From assembly GCF_002005565.1 (NCBI RefSeq), contig NZ_BDJC01000004.1:1-64000 (forward strand): a stretch of DNA of 64,000 bases, given 5' to 3'. The DNA is from Streptomyces sp. JHA26. GTDB taxonomy: Bacteria; Actinomycetota; Actinomycetes; Streptomycetales; Streptomycetaceae. Within the stretch, counting starts at the first letter, position 1. Each line of letters begins with the position of its first letter. Positions 8,143 through 18,073 of this stretch are shown piece by piece. The notes under the pieces are model-generated. The model saw only the letters and a program-made list of their open reading frames with translations, did no database searches and was not told the origin of the DNA. The translations under genes were made by a program, and so were the position numbers.

Positions 8143-8685
8143 CTACTCCTCGAAGGTCGCCGTCAGCGCCTCGGCCAGGCCGGGCACCAGGTCGGAACCC
8201 GTGAGGACCTCGGTGGCGGTGTCCTTCTCCCGCAGCCGCAGAGCCGACTCGCGGGCGCCGTCGCGCAGCACCGCGACCGTCATACGGACCTCCTGGCGGT
8301 CCGGGTGCTCCGCCACCCACTGCGTCAGCTTCGCCCCGTCCAGGTCCGCCGGCACCTGTGCCTCGGCGGACGGCGGCAGCATCAGGCGCTCCACGGCCAG
8401 CGCGCAGCCGACCACGGCGTCGGGCCAGGCGATGGTTCCGAGGAACTCGTCCAGCGGCTGGTCCGTGGGAATCTCGTCCTGCTCGATCGGGGTGAGGCCG
8501 GAGCTCTCCGTCTCCTCCTGCAGACCGAGCCGGTCCGCGAGCGTGGGCTGGTCGGCCCGCAGGCGCGCGGTGTCGACAAGGGCGAAGAGGCGTGCGGGCT
8601 GGTCCCAGCCGAGGCCGGAGACGTACTCGTCGATCTCGAGTACGGCCCGGGTGAGGGGGCTCGCTGCCATGGGGGTGTTGGACAT
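8143..8685 (-). CDS. PPA1309 family protein
   Basis: A 180-residue acidic, soluble protein without signal peptide or membrane helix, resembling the actinobacterial PPA1309 family of unknown function. Recognisable stretches include AVLEIDEYVSGLGWDQP, ARLFALVDTARLRAD and GTIAWPDAVVGCALAVERLMLP. The ATG at 8685 has AGGA eight bases upstream; an in-frame GTG two codons earlier is possible. It is divergent from the UPF0182 gene across a 151-bp gap, and such pairing seems conserved in Streptomyces, but no functional link is known. Confidence 0.8.
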   Translation of the reverse strand: MSNTPMAASPLTRAVLEIDEYVSGLGWDQPARLFALVDTARLRADQPTLADRLGLQEETESSGLTPIEQDEIPTDQPLDEFLGTIAWPDAVVGCALAVERLMLPPSAEAQVPADLDGAKLTQWVAEHPDRQEVRMTVAVLRDGARESALRLREKDTATEVLTGSDLVPGLAEALTATFEE

Positions 8686-8718
8686 GGTCACAATCCTGCC
8701 TCGTTCCTGGGCCGAATC

Positions 8719-8745
8719 GGGAACCGAGTAAACGATGAGTAAGTT
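8719..8745 (+). promoter_or_regulatory. Possible ECF-sigma (SigR-like) promoter for the UPF0182 gene
   Basis: GGGAAC, 18 bases, then GTT, close to the SigR pattern GGGAAT-N18-GTT present at 23895. It points toward the UPF0182 gene about 90 bp downstream. The final C for T in the -35 is a deviation, and other ECF sigma factors also recognise GGAAC. Confidence 0.35.
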
Positions 8746-8836
8746 GCATAGGTGTGGGCCCACGGTCACGGGGGCGCACGGGGGGCCCGCGAACCCGAGG
8801 GCCTGACGGAACAACAGCGACTTCGAGGTGCGCACC

Positions 8837-11824
8837 TTGGCTTTCCAGATGCCGGACCGAGGCGGAGGCCCGACGGGGCCACGGATCAGAGTGGGCCGCC
8901 CCTCCCGGCGTGTCCGCACCCTGCTGATGACGCTTGGCGTCCTCGCCGTGCTCGGCATGGCGTTCACCATGTTCGCGGGCTTCTGGACGGACTGGCTGTG
9001 GTACCGGTCGGTCCATTACTCGTCGGTGTTCACGACGACGCTGTGGACGAAGATCGGTCTGTTCTTCGTCTTCGGCCTGCTCATGGCCCTCGCCGTGGGG
9101 TTCAACGTCTGGCTGGCCCACCGGCTCCGGCCGCCGCTGAGCGCCATGTCGATGGAGCAGCAGAACCTCGACCGCTACCGGATGGGCATCGCCCCGTACA
9201 AGAAGTGGCTGCTTCTCGGCGTCACCGCCCTGGTCGGTCTGATCGCCGGCGCGTCGGCGTCCGGCCAGTGGCGGACGTGGCTGATGTGGGTCAACGGCGT
9301 GCCCTTCCACCAGAAGGACCCCCAGTTCGGGCTGGACGTCTCCTTCTACGCCTTCGACCTGCCCTGGTACCGGTTCCTGCTCGGCTTCGGTTTCGCGACC
9401 GTGATCATCTCGGTGATCGCCGCCGCGCTCACCCACTACCTCTACGGCGGTCTGCGCGTCACCAGCCCGGGAGCGCGCGCCACGGCCGCGGCGACCGGCC
9501 ACCTGTCGGTGCTCATCGGCGTCTTCGTCGCCCTCAAGGCGGTCGCGTACTGGCTCGACCGGTACGGACTGGCGGTGAAGTCCAGCGACTTCAAGGCGAC
9601 CGACAGCTGGACGGGCCTGAGGTACGTCGATGCCAACGCGTACCTGCCGGCCAAGACGATCCTGTTCTGCATCGCCGTCATCTGCGCGCTGCTGTTCTTC
9701 GCCACCCTGTGGCGGCGCACCTGGCAGCTGCCCGTCATCGGCTTCGGCCTGATGGTGCTGTCGGCGATCCTCATCGGCGGCCTGTACCCGGCGCTGGTCC
9801 AGAAGTTCGAGGTGCAGCCCAACGAGCAGGCCAAGGAGGCGCCGTACGTCGAGAAGAACCTCGAGGCGACCCGCAAGGCCTACGGCATCGAGGGCACGGA
9901 GGTCACCGAGTACGCCGGCGTGAGCGAGACCGAGGACAAGACCGAGCTCCGGGACGACGTCGACGCCGCGGCATCGATCCGGATCATGGACCCGAACGTC
10001 ATCTCGCCCACGTTCCAGCAGCTCCAGCAGATGCGGAACTACTACGCGTTCCCGAACAACCTGGACGTCGACCGCTACTCCAAGGACGGCAAGGAGCAGG
10101 ACACGGTCATCGGGCTGCGCGAGCTGAACCTCGCCGGCATCCCGAAGAAGAACTGGATCAACAACCACTTCCGCTACACCCACGGCTTCGGAGTGGTCGC
10201 CGCCAAGGGCACCCAGGTCGACTCCGAGGGACGCCCCGTCTTCACCGAGTCCGACCTGCCCTCCAAGGGTGACCTCGGCACGTACGAACAGCGGGTCTAC
10301 TACGGCGAGAAGACCACCACCTACTCCATCGTCGGCGGTCCCCAGAAGGAGATCGACTACTCCGACGACAGCGGTGAGAAGACCACCAGCTACAAGGGCG
10401 ACGGCGGGGTGGACCTGTCCAACCCGGTCAACCGCGCCGCGTACGCGGTGGCGTTCAGCGAGCCGCAGATCCTCTACTCCGGAGCCATCGGCGAGGGGTC
10501 GAAGATCCTCTACAACCGCACGCCGAAGGAGCGCGTCGAGGCGGTCGCCCCGTGGCTGACCATCGACGGCGACGCCTACCCGGCGGTGGTGGACGGCCGG
10601 ATCCAGTGGATCGTGGACGCCTACACGACGACCAACGGCTATCCGTACGCCTCCCGCACGACGCTCGGCGACACGACCGCCGACTCGCTGACCGCGCGCA
10701 ACGACTCGCGCGCGGTGGTGGCCCAGCAGAACCAGGTCAACTACATCCGCAACTCGGTCAAGGCGACCGTCGACGCCTACACGGGCGACGTCAAGCTGTA
10801 CCAGTGGGACACCCAGGACCCGGTCCTGAAGACCTGGATGAAGGCGTTCCCGGACACGGTCAAGGCCAAGAGCGAGATCTCCGACGCGCTGATGGCCCAC
10901 CTGCGGTACCCGCAGGACCTGTTCAAGGTCCAGCGCGAACTGCTCACCCGCTACCACGTGAAGGACGCCACGACGTTCCTCAGCGGCAGCGAGGTGTGGC
11001 AGGTGCCGGACGACCCGACCAACAAGTCGGGCGACGCGGTGCCGCCGTACTACCTGAGCATGAAGATGCCCGGCCAGAACCAGCAGGCGTTCTCGCTGAC
11101 GACGACGTTCACGCCCATCGGACGCGACAACCTCAGCGCGTTCATGGCGGTCGACGCGGAAGCGGGCACGAAGGGCTACGGCAAGATCAGGATCCTGAAG
11201 CTGCAGACGAGCACGACCGTGAACGGACCCAAGCAGGTCCAGAGCCAGTTCAACTCCGAACAGGACATCGCCGAGTCCATCAGGCTGCTGAGAGGCGGCG
11301 ACTCGGAGGTGGAGTACGGCAACCTGCTGACGGTGCCGCTCGACGGCGGACTGCTCTACGTGGAACCGGTCTACGTGCGCGGTGGTGACCTCAAGTACCC
11401 GCTGCTGCGGAAGGTGCTGGTGTCCTACGGCGGCAACACCGCCTTCGAGGACACGCTCGACGAAGCCCTGAACAAGGTCTTCGGCGCGAAGGGCCCGGCC
11501 ACCGAGCCGCCGGACCAGGACGACGACACCACCACACCGCCGCCGACGTCCGCCAATCCCACGGTCCAGGAGGCGTTGGACGACGCCCAGAAGGCCTTCG
11601 AGGCCGGCCAGGAAGCGCTCAAGCAGAACGACTGGACGGCGTACGGCGAGGCGCAGAAGGACCTGGAGGACGCCCTCAAGAAGGCCGAGGACGCGCAGGC
11701 CCGGGCCGGCCGGAGCGGTGGCGACAAGAACGGCGAGGAGAGCGAGGACGGCAAGAACCAGGGCGGCAAGGCGAGCCCGAGCCCGACCCCGACCGGCACC
11801 GCCGGCGGATCGGGCAGCGGCTGA
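8837..11824 (+). CDS. UPF0182 family large membrane protein
   Basis: About 995 residues from a TTG at 8837, preceded by GAGGTG with six-base spacing; a GTG at 8828 would overlap that site. The first ~330 residues hold about seven transmembrane helices ([45 protein letters not shown] and others). A large extracytoplasmic region of about 560 residues follows ([40 protein letters not shown]). The last ~120 residues are low complexity and coiled-coil-like ([17 protein letters not shown]), ending Gly/Ser-rich. The family is widespread in actinobacteria and cyanobacteria and has no established function. A tRNA gene starts 48 bp downstream. Confidence 0.9.
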   Translation: MAFQMPDRGGGPTGPRIRVGRPSRRVRTLLMTLGVLAVLGMAFTMFAGFWTDWLWYRSVHYSSVFTTTLWTKIGLFFVFGLLMALAVGFNVWLAHRLRPPLSAMSMEQQNLDRYRMGIAPYKKWLLLGVTALVGLIAGASASGQWRTWLMWVNGVPFHQKDPQFGLDVSFYAFDLPWYRFLLGFGFATVIISVIAAALTHYLYGGLRVTSPGARATAAATGHLSVLIGVFVALKAVAYWLDRYGLAVKSSDFKATDSWTGLRYVDANAYLPAKTILFCIAVICALLFFATLWRRTWQLPVIGFGLMVLSAILIGGLYPALVQKFEVQPNEQAKEAPYVEKNLEATRKAYGIEGTEVTEYAGVSETEDKTELRDDVDAAASIRIMDPNVISPTFQQLQQMRNYYAFPNNLDVDRYSKDGKEQDTVIGLRELNLAGIPKKNWINNHFRYTHGFGVVAAKGTQVDSEGRPVFTESDLPSKGDLGTYEQRVYYGEKTTTYSIVGGPQKEIDYSDDSGEKTTSYKGDGGVDLSNPVNRAAYAVAFSEPQILYSGAIGEGSKILYNRTPKERVEAVAPWLTIDGDAYPAVVDGRIQWIVDAYTTTNGYPYASRTTLGDTTADSLTARNDSRAVVAQQNQVNYIRNSVKATVDAYTGDVKLYQWDTQDPVLKTWMKAFPDTVKAKSEISDALMAHLRYPQDLFKVQRELLTRYHVKDATTFLSGSEVWQVPDDPTNKSGDAVPPYYLSMKMPGQNQQAFSLTTTFTPIGRDNLSAFMAVDAEAGTKGYGKIRILKLQTSTTVNGPKQVQSQFNSEQDIAESIRLLRGGDSEVEYGNLLTVPLDGGLLYVEPVYVRGGDLKYPLLRKVLVSYGGNTAFEDTLDEALNKVFGAKGPATEPPDQDDDTTTPPPTSANPTVQEALDDAQKAFEAGQEALKQNDWTAYGEAQKDLEDALKKAEDAQARAGRSGGDKNGEESEDGKNQGGKASPSPTPTGTAGGSGSG

Positions 11825-11872
11825 GCTGGTCAAACGCCATCCCGCGCCGTGATACGGTGGTGAACACAACGG

Positions 11873-11946
11873 CGCGGGGTGGAGCAGCTCGGTAGCTCGC
11901 TGGGCTCATAACCCAGAGGTCGCAGGTTCAAATCCTGTCCCCGCTA
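11873..11946 (+). tRNA. tRNA-fMet (initiator, anticodon CAU), copy 1
   Basis: A 74-nt tRNA with full cloverleaf potential. Initiator features are the unpaired first base (C1 opposite U72), three G:C pairs closing the CAU anticodon loop (GGG...CCC) and T-arm GGTTCAAATCC. CCA is not encoded. A -10-like TACGGT lies near 11853. The sequence is identical to the copy at 14152. A long hairpin follows at 11977-12012. Confidence 0.95.
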
Positions 11947-11976
11947 CTCAGGTCGTGAGCCACGTGCGCACGACGA

Positions 11977-12012
11977 CGAAGGCCCGGATCCCGAAAGGGA
12001 TCCGGGCCTTCG
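11977..12012 (+). terminator. Rho-independent-type hairpin after tRNA-fMet copy 1
   Basis: CGAAGGCCCGGATCCC and GGGATCCGGGCCTTCG form a perfect 16-bp stem around GAAA. There is no clear U tract, as is common in Streptomyces. Confidence 0.8.
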
Positions 12013-12175
12013 TGATGTGCGAACGCATGTGCCGATGGGAACGACGGCCGCGCCGAAGGGGAGTTGGAGGCGATCCGTGTTTGACTTGTCTCCCTGTGGG
12101 CATGTCGACAAAACGCTGAAGTGACCTCGATGGCTGCGGTATACCAGGTGTACCCGGGGTACGGATGGTGCGACG

Positions 12176-14044
12176 ATGGACGTTATGGGGGACATGGTAA
12201 ATCTGTTCGAGACGGGGCGTTTTGTACAGCCGTCCGGCCGTGAGGAGGCCGGGGACGAGGCCCAGGAAGCCGCCGACGAGGCCGCCGAGGAGATCCGCCG
12301 GCGGCTCGCCGCCGAAGCCGGTGACGTCGAGGCGATGAGTGTCCTCGGGGCCATGCTGCTGCGCCGTGGCGATCTCGACGGAGCCGAGTCCCACCTGCGT
12401 GCCGCCACCGCCGCCGGTGACCGCGCGGCCGCCAACAACCTGGGCGTCCTGCTGCACCAGCGCGGCTACGCCGACGAGGCCGCCGGGTGGTGGCGGATCG
12501 CCGCCGTCGCCGGGTCCTGCGCGGCCGCCCACGCGCTGGGGCGGCACTTCCGTGAGCGCGGCGACGAGCCCGCCGCCGAGTACTGGCTCCGCCAGTCCGC
12601 CGAGCAGGGACACGTGCTGGGCGCCTACGCGCTCGCCGACCTGCTGGAGCACCGCGGCGACCGCGCCGGCGCCGAGCGGTGGATGCGGGCCGCGGCCGAA
12701 CGGGGGCACCGGGAGGCCGCGTACCGGCTGGCCCGGGCGCTGGACCGGCGCGCGGGGCGGGACCTCGACGGCGACGGCGGCGCCGGTGTCGTGCGCTCCG
12801 CGACCGAGCGAACCCCTCGGACCGGGCGGGCCGAGGGGAGCGAGGAGGCCGAGCAGTGGTACCGGCAGGCCGCCGCGCGCGGACACCGGCGGGCCGCGCT
12901 GCACCTCGGCGCGATCCTGGAGCGGCGGGGCGAGCTCAAGGAGGCCGGGCGCTGGTACCTGACGTCCGCCAAGGACGGCGAGCCGCGTGCGGCCTGTGCG
13001 CTGGGCTTCCTGCTGCGCGACGCCGGGGACGCCGAGAGCGCCGCCGTGTGGTGGCTGCGGGCCGCGCAGAACGGCGACGGCAACGCGGCCAACGCCCTGG
13101 GCGCGCTGCACGCCGAGCGCGGCGAGCCGCAGACCGCCGAGCGGTGGTACCGGGCCGCGCTGGACGCCGGGGACGACAACGGCGCCTACAACCTGGGGCT
13201 CCTCTGCGCCGAGCAGGGGCGTACGGCACAGGCCGAGCAATGGTACCGGCGCGCCGCCTACGCCGGGCACCGGGAGGCCGCGAACGCGCTGGCGATCCTG
13301 CTGCTGCGGGGCGGGGACGCGGTCGGCGCCGAGCCGTGGTTCTCCAAGGCCGCCGAGGCGGGCAGCGTGGATGCCGCCTTCAACCTCGGCATCCTGCACG
13401 CCGGACGGGGTGAGGACGCCGCGGCGCTGCGCTGGTACGAGCGGGCCGCCGCCGCGGGGCACACGGAGGCGGCGCTGCAGGTCGGGATGGCGCGGCTGCG
13501 CGACGGCGACGAGCCGGAGGCGGAGCGGTTCCTGCGGTGCGCGGCGGGGGGCGGCAGTCCGGAGGCCGCGTACCGCCTGGCCACACTGCTCGACGCGCGC
13601 CGGCCGCCGGCACCCGCGCACGAGCTGGGCGGGCCGGCCCAGGAGAAGACCGAGTGCGAGGAGTGGTACGAGCGGGCGGCCTCGCAGGGACACCGCCGGG
13701 CCCAGGTGCGGGTCGGGATGCTGGCCGCGGCACGGGGCGACGTGGTGGAGGCGGCGCGGTGGTACCGGGAGGCGGCCGAGGCCGGCTCCCGAAACGGGGC
13801 GTTCAACCTGGGACTGCTGCTGGCGCGGGAGGGCAGCGAGCCCGAGGCCGTCGTGTGGTGGCGCCGGGCGGCCGACGCCGGGCACGGGCGGGCGGCGCTG
13901 CGGCTCGCGCTGGTGTACGCGCGGCGGGGGGAGCTGGACGAGGGGCAGCGGTGGGCCGACCGGGCGGTGTCGCTGGGACCCCGGGAGGTGGCGGAGCGGG
14001 CGGCCCGGTTGCGGGACGCGCTGCGGCAGGAACTGTCGGCGTAG
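12176..14044 (+). CDS. Sel1/TPR repeat protein
   Basis: A 622-residue protein made almost entirely of Sel1-like helical repeats of about 36 residues. The recurring motif is A..WYR.AA..GH..AA..LG.LL...G; clear copies include AAGWWRIAAVAGS, AEQWYRQAAARGH and AARWYREAAEAGS. About 15 units can be picked out from residue 40 onward. No signal peptide or catalytic domain is visible, so a protein-interaction scaffold role in the cytoplasm is inferred. Start choice is uncertain: ATG 12176 is used, and in-frame ATGs at 12185 and 12194 are possible. The gene lies alone between two identical initiator tRNA genes. Confidence 0.85.
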   Translation: MDVMGDMVNLFETGRFVQPSGREEAGDEAQEAADEAAEEIRRRLAAEAGDVEAMSVLGAMLLRRGDLDGAESHLRAATAAGDRAAANNLGVLLHQRGYADEAAGWWRIAAVAGSCAAAHALGRHFRERGDEPAAEYWLRQSAEQGHVLGAYALADLLEHRGDRAGAERWMRAAAERGHREAAYRLARALDRRAGRDLDGDGGAGVVRSATERTPRTGRAEGSEEAEQWYRQAAARGHRRAALHLGAILERRGELKEAGRWYLTSAKDGEPRAACALGFLLRDAGDAESAAVWWLRAAQNGDGNAANALGALHAERGEPQTAERWYRAALDAGDDNGAYNLGLLCAEQGRTAQAEQWYRRAAYAGHREAANALAILLLRGGDAVGAEPWFSKAAEAGSVDAAFNLGILHAGRGEDAAALRWYERAAAAGHTEAALQVGMARLRDGDEPEAERFLRCAAGGGSPEAAYRLATLLDARRPPAPAHELGGPAQEKTECEEWYERAASQGHRRAQVRVGMLAAARGDVVEAARWYREAAEAGSRNGAFNLGLLLAREGSEPEAVVWWRRAADAGHGRAALRLALVYARRGELDEGQRWADRAVSLGPREVAERAARLRDALRQELSA

Positions 14045-14151
14045 ACCGCGCCGAGCGGGGGCACGGTCCGGAGCCCCGGGTGTCGGTGCGGGGTGGGGGC
14101 GGGGGCGATTTGCTTCCCGCCCCGGGGTTGACGTACTGTTCCATTCATCGA

Positions 14152-14225
14152 CGCGGGGTGGAGCAGCTCGGTAGCTCGCTGGGCTCATAACCCAGAGGTC
14201 GCAGGTTCAAATCCTGTCCCCGCTA
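14152..14225 (+). tRNA. tRNA-fMet (initiator, anticodon CAU), copy 2
   Basis: Identical over all 74 nt to the copy at 11873, with the same C1/U72 mismatch and GGG/CCC anticodon stem. The upstream sequence differs from copy 1; a plausible promoter is TTGCTT (14110) with TACTGT (14134), 18 bases apart. Copy 2 also ends in a GAAA-loop hairpin, at 14233. Confidence 0.95.
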
Positions 14226-14232
14226 CTGAAGG

Positions 14233-14268
14233 CCGAGGGCCGGAATCCGAAAGGGTTCCGGCCCTCGG
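14233..14268 (+). terminator. Hairpin after tRNA-fMet copy 2
   Basis: CCGAGGGCCGGAATCC and GGGTTCCGGCCCTCGG form a 16-bp stem with one G:T pair around GAAA, followed by TGTTTT. Confidence 0.85.
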
Positions 14269-14291
14269 TGTTTTCCGCTTCGGGCAGGCGG

Positions 14292-14344
14292 CACGACGCG
14301 AGAGCCCCGGCACCCCTCAGGGGTGCCGGGGCTCTCGCGTCGTG
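14292..14344. terminator. 26-bp perfect inverted repeat, terminator of catR
   Basis: Two 26-base arms (14292-14317 and 14319-14344) are perfect reverse complements around a single base. It lies just past the catR stop and after the tRNA hairpin, so it can block transcription both ways. Confidence 0.8.
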
Positions 14345-14351
14345 AGCGGGG

Positions 14352-14768
14352 CTACGCCGCGGCGCAGTTCGGGCAGATGCCGCGGTACGTCACCTCGACG
14401 TCGGAGACGGCGAAGCCGAAACGCTCCGTGTCGGGGAGGTCGGCCAGCGGATTGCCGGTCGGGTGGACGTCGCGGATCGCGCCGCACTGCGCGCAGACCA
14501 GGTGGTGGTGCGGCCGGTGCGCGTTCGGGTCGTACCGCTTGGCGCGCTTGTCCGTGGCGACCTCCAGCACCTCACCGAGCGAGACCAGCTCACCCAGGGT
14601 GTTGTAGACGGTCGCCCGGGAGATCTCCGGCAGCTTGGTGACGGCTCTGGCGTGCACCTCGTCGGCGGTCAGATGGACGTGATCGCCGTCGAGGACCTCG
14701 GCCACGACGCGCCGCTGCGCGGTCATGCGCCATCCGCGTCCACGCAGCCGTTCCAGTAGGTCACTCAT
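14352..14768 (-). CDS. catR: Fur/PerR-family peroxide-sensing repressor CatR
   Basis: A 138-residue Fur-family regulator. The N-terminal winged helix (about residues 1-80) includes [13 protein letters not shown] and [18 protein letters not shown]. The dimerisation domain has the HHHLVC metal site and two Cys pairs, CAQC and CPNC, which in this family bind structural zinc. Length, sequence and divergent placement next to a monofunctional catalase match S. coelicolor CatR, which represses catA until oxidised by peroxide. The intergenic Fur-type box at 14835-14849 is its likely operator and may also serve autoregulation. The alternative is a generic Fur-family metal regulator. Confidence 0.88.
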   Translation of the reverse strand: MSDLLERLRGRGWRMTAQRRVVAEVLDGDHVHLTADEVHARAVTKLPEISRATVYNTLGELVSLGEVLEVATDKRAKRYDPNAHRPHHHLVCAQCGAIRDVHPTGNPLADLPDTERFGFAVSDVEVTYRGICPNCAAA

Positions 14769-14829
14769 GCGGACCAGCCTAACAGCAAGGGGGACCAGGT
14801 CCCGAACGGGTGTGACTTTGGAGCCTTAC

Positions 14830-14857
14830 TTGACTTAGACATTGTCCATTGTAGGAT
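14830..14857 (+). promoter_or_regulatory. catA promoter with embedded CatR (Per/Fur-type) box
   Basis: A -35 TTGACT (14830) and -10 TAGGAT (14852) are separated by 16 bases. A 7-1-7 inverted repeat, TTAGACA-T-TGTCCAT (14835-14849), fills the spacer. A repressor bound there would exclude RNA polymerase. The core GACATTGTC is a perfect palindrome. Confidence 0.75.
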
Positions 14858-14912
14858 CGAGGACGGCATTAGCCAAGGGACAGGTTTTGCAGGAATGGCG
14901 CAGGAGGCGTAC

Positions 14913-16364
14913 GTGACTCAGGGACCGCTTACTACGGAAGCCGGTGCTCCGGTGGCCGACAACCAGAACAGCGAGACCGCGGGTGTCGGCGGCCCCGTGC
15001 TCGTGCAGGACCAGCTCCTCCTGGAGAAGCTGGCGCACTTCAACCGCGAGCGCATCCCGGAGCGCGTCGTGCACGCCCGCGGCGCCGGCGCCTACGGCAC
15101 CTTCACGGTCACCGCCGACGTCACCGGGTACACCAGGGCGAAGTTCCTCTCCGAGGTCGGCAAGCAGACGGAGACCTTCCTCCGCTTCTCGACCGTGGCG
15201 GGCAACCTGGGCGCGGCGGACGCCGTCCGCGACCCGCGTGGTTTCGCGCTGAAGTTCTACACCGAAGAGGGCAACTACGACCTCGTCGGCAACAACACCC
15301 CGGTGTTCTTCATCAGGGACGCGATCAAGTTCCCCGACTTCATCCACACCCAGAAGCGCGACCCCTACACGGGGTCGACCGAGATGGACAACGTCTGGGA
15401 CTTCTGGAGCCTGTCGCCCGAGTCCACGCACCAGGTGACCTGGCTGTTCGGTGACCGCGGCATCCCGGCGTCGTACCGCCACATGGACGGCTTCGGCTCG
15501 CACACCTACCAGTGGAACAACGAGGCCGGCGAGGCCTTCTGGGTCAAGTACCACTTCAAGACCGACCAGGGCATCAAGTGCCTCACGCAGGCCGAGGCCG
15601 ACAAGCTCGCCGGTGAGGACCCCGACTCCCACCAGCGCGACCTGCGCGAGGCCATCGAGCGCGGCGAGTACCCGTCCTGGACCGTCGGCGTGCAGATCAT
15701 GCCCGTCGCCGAGGCCGCGACGTACCGCTTCAACCCGTTCGACCTGACCAAGGTGTGGCCGCACGCGGACTACCCGATCCTCTGGTTCGGCAAGCTGGAG
15801 CTCAACCGCAACCCGGAGAACATCTTCGCCGAGGTCGAGCAGTCGATCTTCTCCCCGGCGCACTTCGTGCCCGGCATCGGCCCGTCCCCGGACAAGATGC
15901 TCCAGGGCCGCCTCTTCGCCTACGGCGACGCCCACCGCTACCGCGTCGGCATCAACGCCGACCACCTGCCGGTGAACCGCCCGCACGCCACCGAGGCGCG
16001 CACCAACTCCCGTGACGGCTACCTGTACGACGGCCGCCACAAGGGCGCGAAGAACTACGAGCCGAACAGCTTCGGCGGCCCGTTCCAGATGGACCGGCCG
16101 CTGTGGCAGCCGATCGCGGTCTCCGGCGTCACCGGCGACCACGAGACCCCGAGGCACGCCGAGGACGACGACTTCGTCCAGGCGGGCAACCTCTACCGGC
16201 TGATGACGGACGAGGAGAAGGAGCGCCTGATCGGCAACCTGGCCGGCGCCATCTCCCAGGTCTCGCGCGAGGACATCATCGAGCGCGCGGTCGACAACTT
16301 CCGTCGGGCCGACGGCGACTTCGGCAAGCGGCTGGAGGCCGCGGTCCAGGCCCTGCGCGGCTGA
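14913..16364 (+). CDS. catA: Monofunctional heme catalase CatA
   Basis: About 483 residues from GTG 14913, which has GGAGG seven bases upstream; an in-frame ATG at 14895 has a much weaker site. It is a small-subunit heme catalase that dismutates H2O2 in the cytoplasm. Seen are the distal-His segment [14 protein letters not shown] (about H54), [13 protein letters not shown], the Asn segment [12 protein letters not shown], and the proximal heme-ligand Tyr in [14 protein letters not shown]. Length is normal for the family. The promoter overlaps a CatR-type box, indicating peroxide induction through the divergent repressor. A hairpin follows at 16396. Confidence 0.95.
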   Translation: MTQGPLTTEAGAPVADNQNSETAGVGGPVLVQDQLLLEKLAHFNRERIPERVVHARGAGAYGTFTVTADVTGYTRAKFLSEVGKQTETFLRFSTVAGNLGAADAVRDPRGFALKFYTEEGNYDLVGNNTPVFFIRDAIKFPDFIHTQKRDPYTGSTEMDNVWDFWSLSPESTHQVTWLFGDRGIPASYRHMDGFGSHTYQWNNEAGEAFWVKYHFKTDQGIKCLTQAEADKLAGEDPDSHQRDLREAIERGEYPSWTVGVQIMPVAEAATYRFNPFDLTKVWPHADYPILWFGKLELNRNPENIFAEVEQSIFSPAHFVPGIGPSPDKMLQGRLFAYGDAHRYRVGINADHLPVNRPHATEARTNSRDGYLYDGRHKGAKNYEPNSFGGPFQMDRPLWQPIAVSGVTGDHETPRHAEDDDFVQAGNLYRLMTDEEKERLIGNLAGAISQVSREDIIERAVDNFRRADGDFGKRLEAAVQALRG

Positions 16365-16395
16365 CGGCCGGCACGGCACCGTTTGCCGTGGCGGT

Positions 16396-16427
16396 GGGCC
16401 GGATCCCCGGGAACGGGGGTCCGGCCC
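16396..16427. terminator. Hairpin after catA
   Basis: GGGCCGGATCCCCG and CGGGGGTCCGGCCC form a 14-bp stem with one wobble pair around GGAA, between convergent catA and the CBS-domain gene. Confidence 0.8.
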
Positions 16428-16464
16428 TTCGTCGTTCCGTCCGGTCGTCGTCCGCGGGACGGCG

Positions 16465-16872
16465 TCAGGCGGTCACCGTCGGCGTCTCGCGCTGCCGCCG
16501 CACGGGCGTCCAGCAGCGGATGATGTCGCGGACCGAGACGATGCCGACGGGCTCGTCGCGCTCCAGGACGATGAGGTGGCGGAAGCCGCCGTGCGTCATC
16601 GCCCCGGCCGCCTCCTCCAGGGTCCAGGACGGCGCGGCGAACACGACGTCGGTGGTGGTGTGGTCGTGGGCGCGCTCGACGTCCGGGTCCTGGCCCCGGC
16701 CGAGGGAGTTGAGGACGTCGCGTTCGGTGAGGATGCCGATGCCGCCGGCGTCGGGGTCGTACACCACGGCCGCGCCGACGCGGCGGGCGGACATCAGCGC
16801 GGCGGCCTGGCGCAGGGTGTGGGCGGGACCGATGGTGAGGACGACCGTGCTCATGGCTTCGCGGACGAGCAT
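16465..16872 (-). CDS. Tandem CBS-domain protein
   Basis: A 135-residue stand-alone pair of CBS domains (a Bateman module). The first runs from MLVREAMSTVV through GILTERDVLNSLG and the second from TTTDVVFAAPSWTLEEAAGAM through VGIVSVRDIIR. The ATG at 16872 follows AGGAGGTGG. Such modules bind adenine nucleotides and act as energy sensors or regulate partner enzymes; no partner is evident here. It has no signal peptide. It is convergent with catA and upstream of hisN on the same strand, but a role with either is unproven. Confidence 0.85.
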   Translation of the reverse strand: MLVREAMSTVVLTIGPAHTLRQAAALMSARRVGAAVVYDPDAGGIGILTERDVLNSLGRGQDPDVERAHDHTTTDVVFAAPSWTLEEAAGAMTHGGFRHLIVLERDEPVGIVSVRDIIRCWTPVRRQRETPTVTA

Positions 16873-17016
16873 GGGTGGAGCCACCTCCTGCCGGTGATCC
16901 ATGAGTCGGTTCATGGATTCACAATTTCACAAGTGGGGGAACTCTCAGGGTGGCAGGTAAGGCGGGGGCCAACAAGGGGGCGCGGAAGGCGAGTCGGCGG
17001 GCGCGCGGGAGCGGGA

Positions 17017-17871
17017 TCAGTGCCGCTGGTTGAGATATCCGAGCAGTTCGTCGTGGAGTCGGCCGTTGGACGCCGCCGCGTTGCCGCTGTGCGGGCCGGG
17101 GCGGCCGTCCAGACCGGTGAAGGTGCCGCCGGCCTCCGTGACGATGATGGCGTTCGCGGCCATGTCCCAGAGTGAGAGCTCGGGTTCGGCACACAGGTCG
17201 ACCGAGCCCTCGGCGACCATCATGTACGGCCAGAAGTCGCCGTACGCGCGCGTGCGCCACACCTCGCGGGTCAGGTCCAGGAAGCCGTCCAGCCGGCCCT
17301 GCTCCTCCCAGCCGCTGAGCGAGGAGTACGCGAAGGAGGCGTCGGAGAGCGCGGAGACCCGGGAGACCTGGAGCCGGGAGGCCGAGGACAGGCTGCGGCC
17401 GGTGAAGGCGCCGTGGTCCTTCACGGCCCACCAGCGGCGGCCGAGGGCCGGGGCGGAGACGAGGCCAACGACGGGCTGGTAACCGCCCTCGCCCCCGCCC
17501 CCGCCCCCGCTCTCGAACTCGCCCGAGCGGGAGGGGCCTTCACCGCCCGCCTCCATGAGGGCGATGAGGGTGGCCCAGACGGGGACGCCGCGCACGTAGT
17601 TCTTGGTGCCGTCGATCGGGTCGATCACCCAGCGGCGGGGGCCGGTTCCCTCGGTGCCGTACTCCTCGCCGAGGACGGCGTCGCGGGGGCGGGCGCGGGA
17701 GAGGTGGTTGCGGATGAGTTCCTCGGCGGCCTTGTCGGCCTCGCTCACCGGGGTCATGTCCGGCTTGGTCTCGACCTTCAGGTCGAGGGCCTTGAAGCGG
17801 TCCATCGTGGCGGCGTCGGCGGCGTCCGCGAGGACGTGGGCGAGGCGCAGGTCGTCGAGGTAGTCCGGCAT
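17017..17871 (-). CDS. hisN: Histidinol-phosphatase of the inositol monophosphatase fold (HisN type)
   Basis: A 284-residue Mg2+-dependent phosphatase of the inositol monophosphatase superfamily. Metal-site motifs are VLGEEYGTE (about 67-74), [11 protein letters not shown] (81-91) and the C-terminal LSLWDMAA. Its arrangement matches the Streptomyces protein assigned as HisN, which removes phosphate from L-histidinol phosphate in histidine synthesis; inositol phosphatase activity cannot be excluded. Between residues 109 and 130 is an unusual Gly/Glu/Ser insert with six consecutive Gly, probably a flexible loop. No other his genes are near, so the gene is unlinked from the main his operon. Confidence 0.85.
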   Translation of the reverse strand: MPDYLDDLRLAHVLADAADAATMDRFKALDLKVETKPDMTPVSEADKAAEELIRNHLSRARPRDAVLGEEYGTEGTGPRRWVIDPIDGTKNYVRGVPVWATLIALMEAGGEGPSRSGEFESGGGGGGEGGYQPVVGLVSAPALGRRWWAVKDHGAFTGRSLSSASRLQVSRVSALSDASFAYSSLSGWEEQGRLDGFLDLTREVWRTRAYGDFWPYMMVAEGSVDLCAEPELSLWDMAANAIIVTEAGGTFTGLDGRPGPHSGNAAASNGRLHDELLGYLNQRH

Positions 17872-18073
17872 GCGGCCACGGTATCCGGCGGGGGCGGGGC
17901 GGGGCCACCAGGGGTTCGGCGGGGGTGAGGGGTTCCGGTGCGGTGTCAGGGCGGCGCGGTGGTCCGGGTGCGGGCGTGTCGGTGCGGGCCGTGCGGGGAT
18001 GCGAGGTCCCTTGACAGGGGTGGCGGGGGCGTCAAATCTGGGCGCTGAGTCGCTTCGGCCGAGGGAGGCGATG

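Noticed and set aside
7949..11869. A 1306-residue minus-strand open frame opposite the UPF0182 gene
   Set aside because: It mirrors the coding strand of a well-supported membrane protein, is rich in Arg/Val/Gly/Leu, and lacks a ribosome-binding site and any known domain.
11948..14188. A 746-residue minus-strand open frame opposite the TPR/Sel1-type gene, running through both tRNA genes
   Set aside because: It would translate tRNA sequence and has shadow-frame composition; the repeat protein on the plus strand is convincing.
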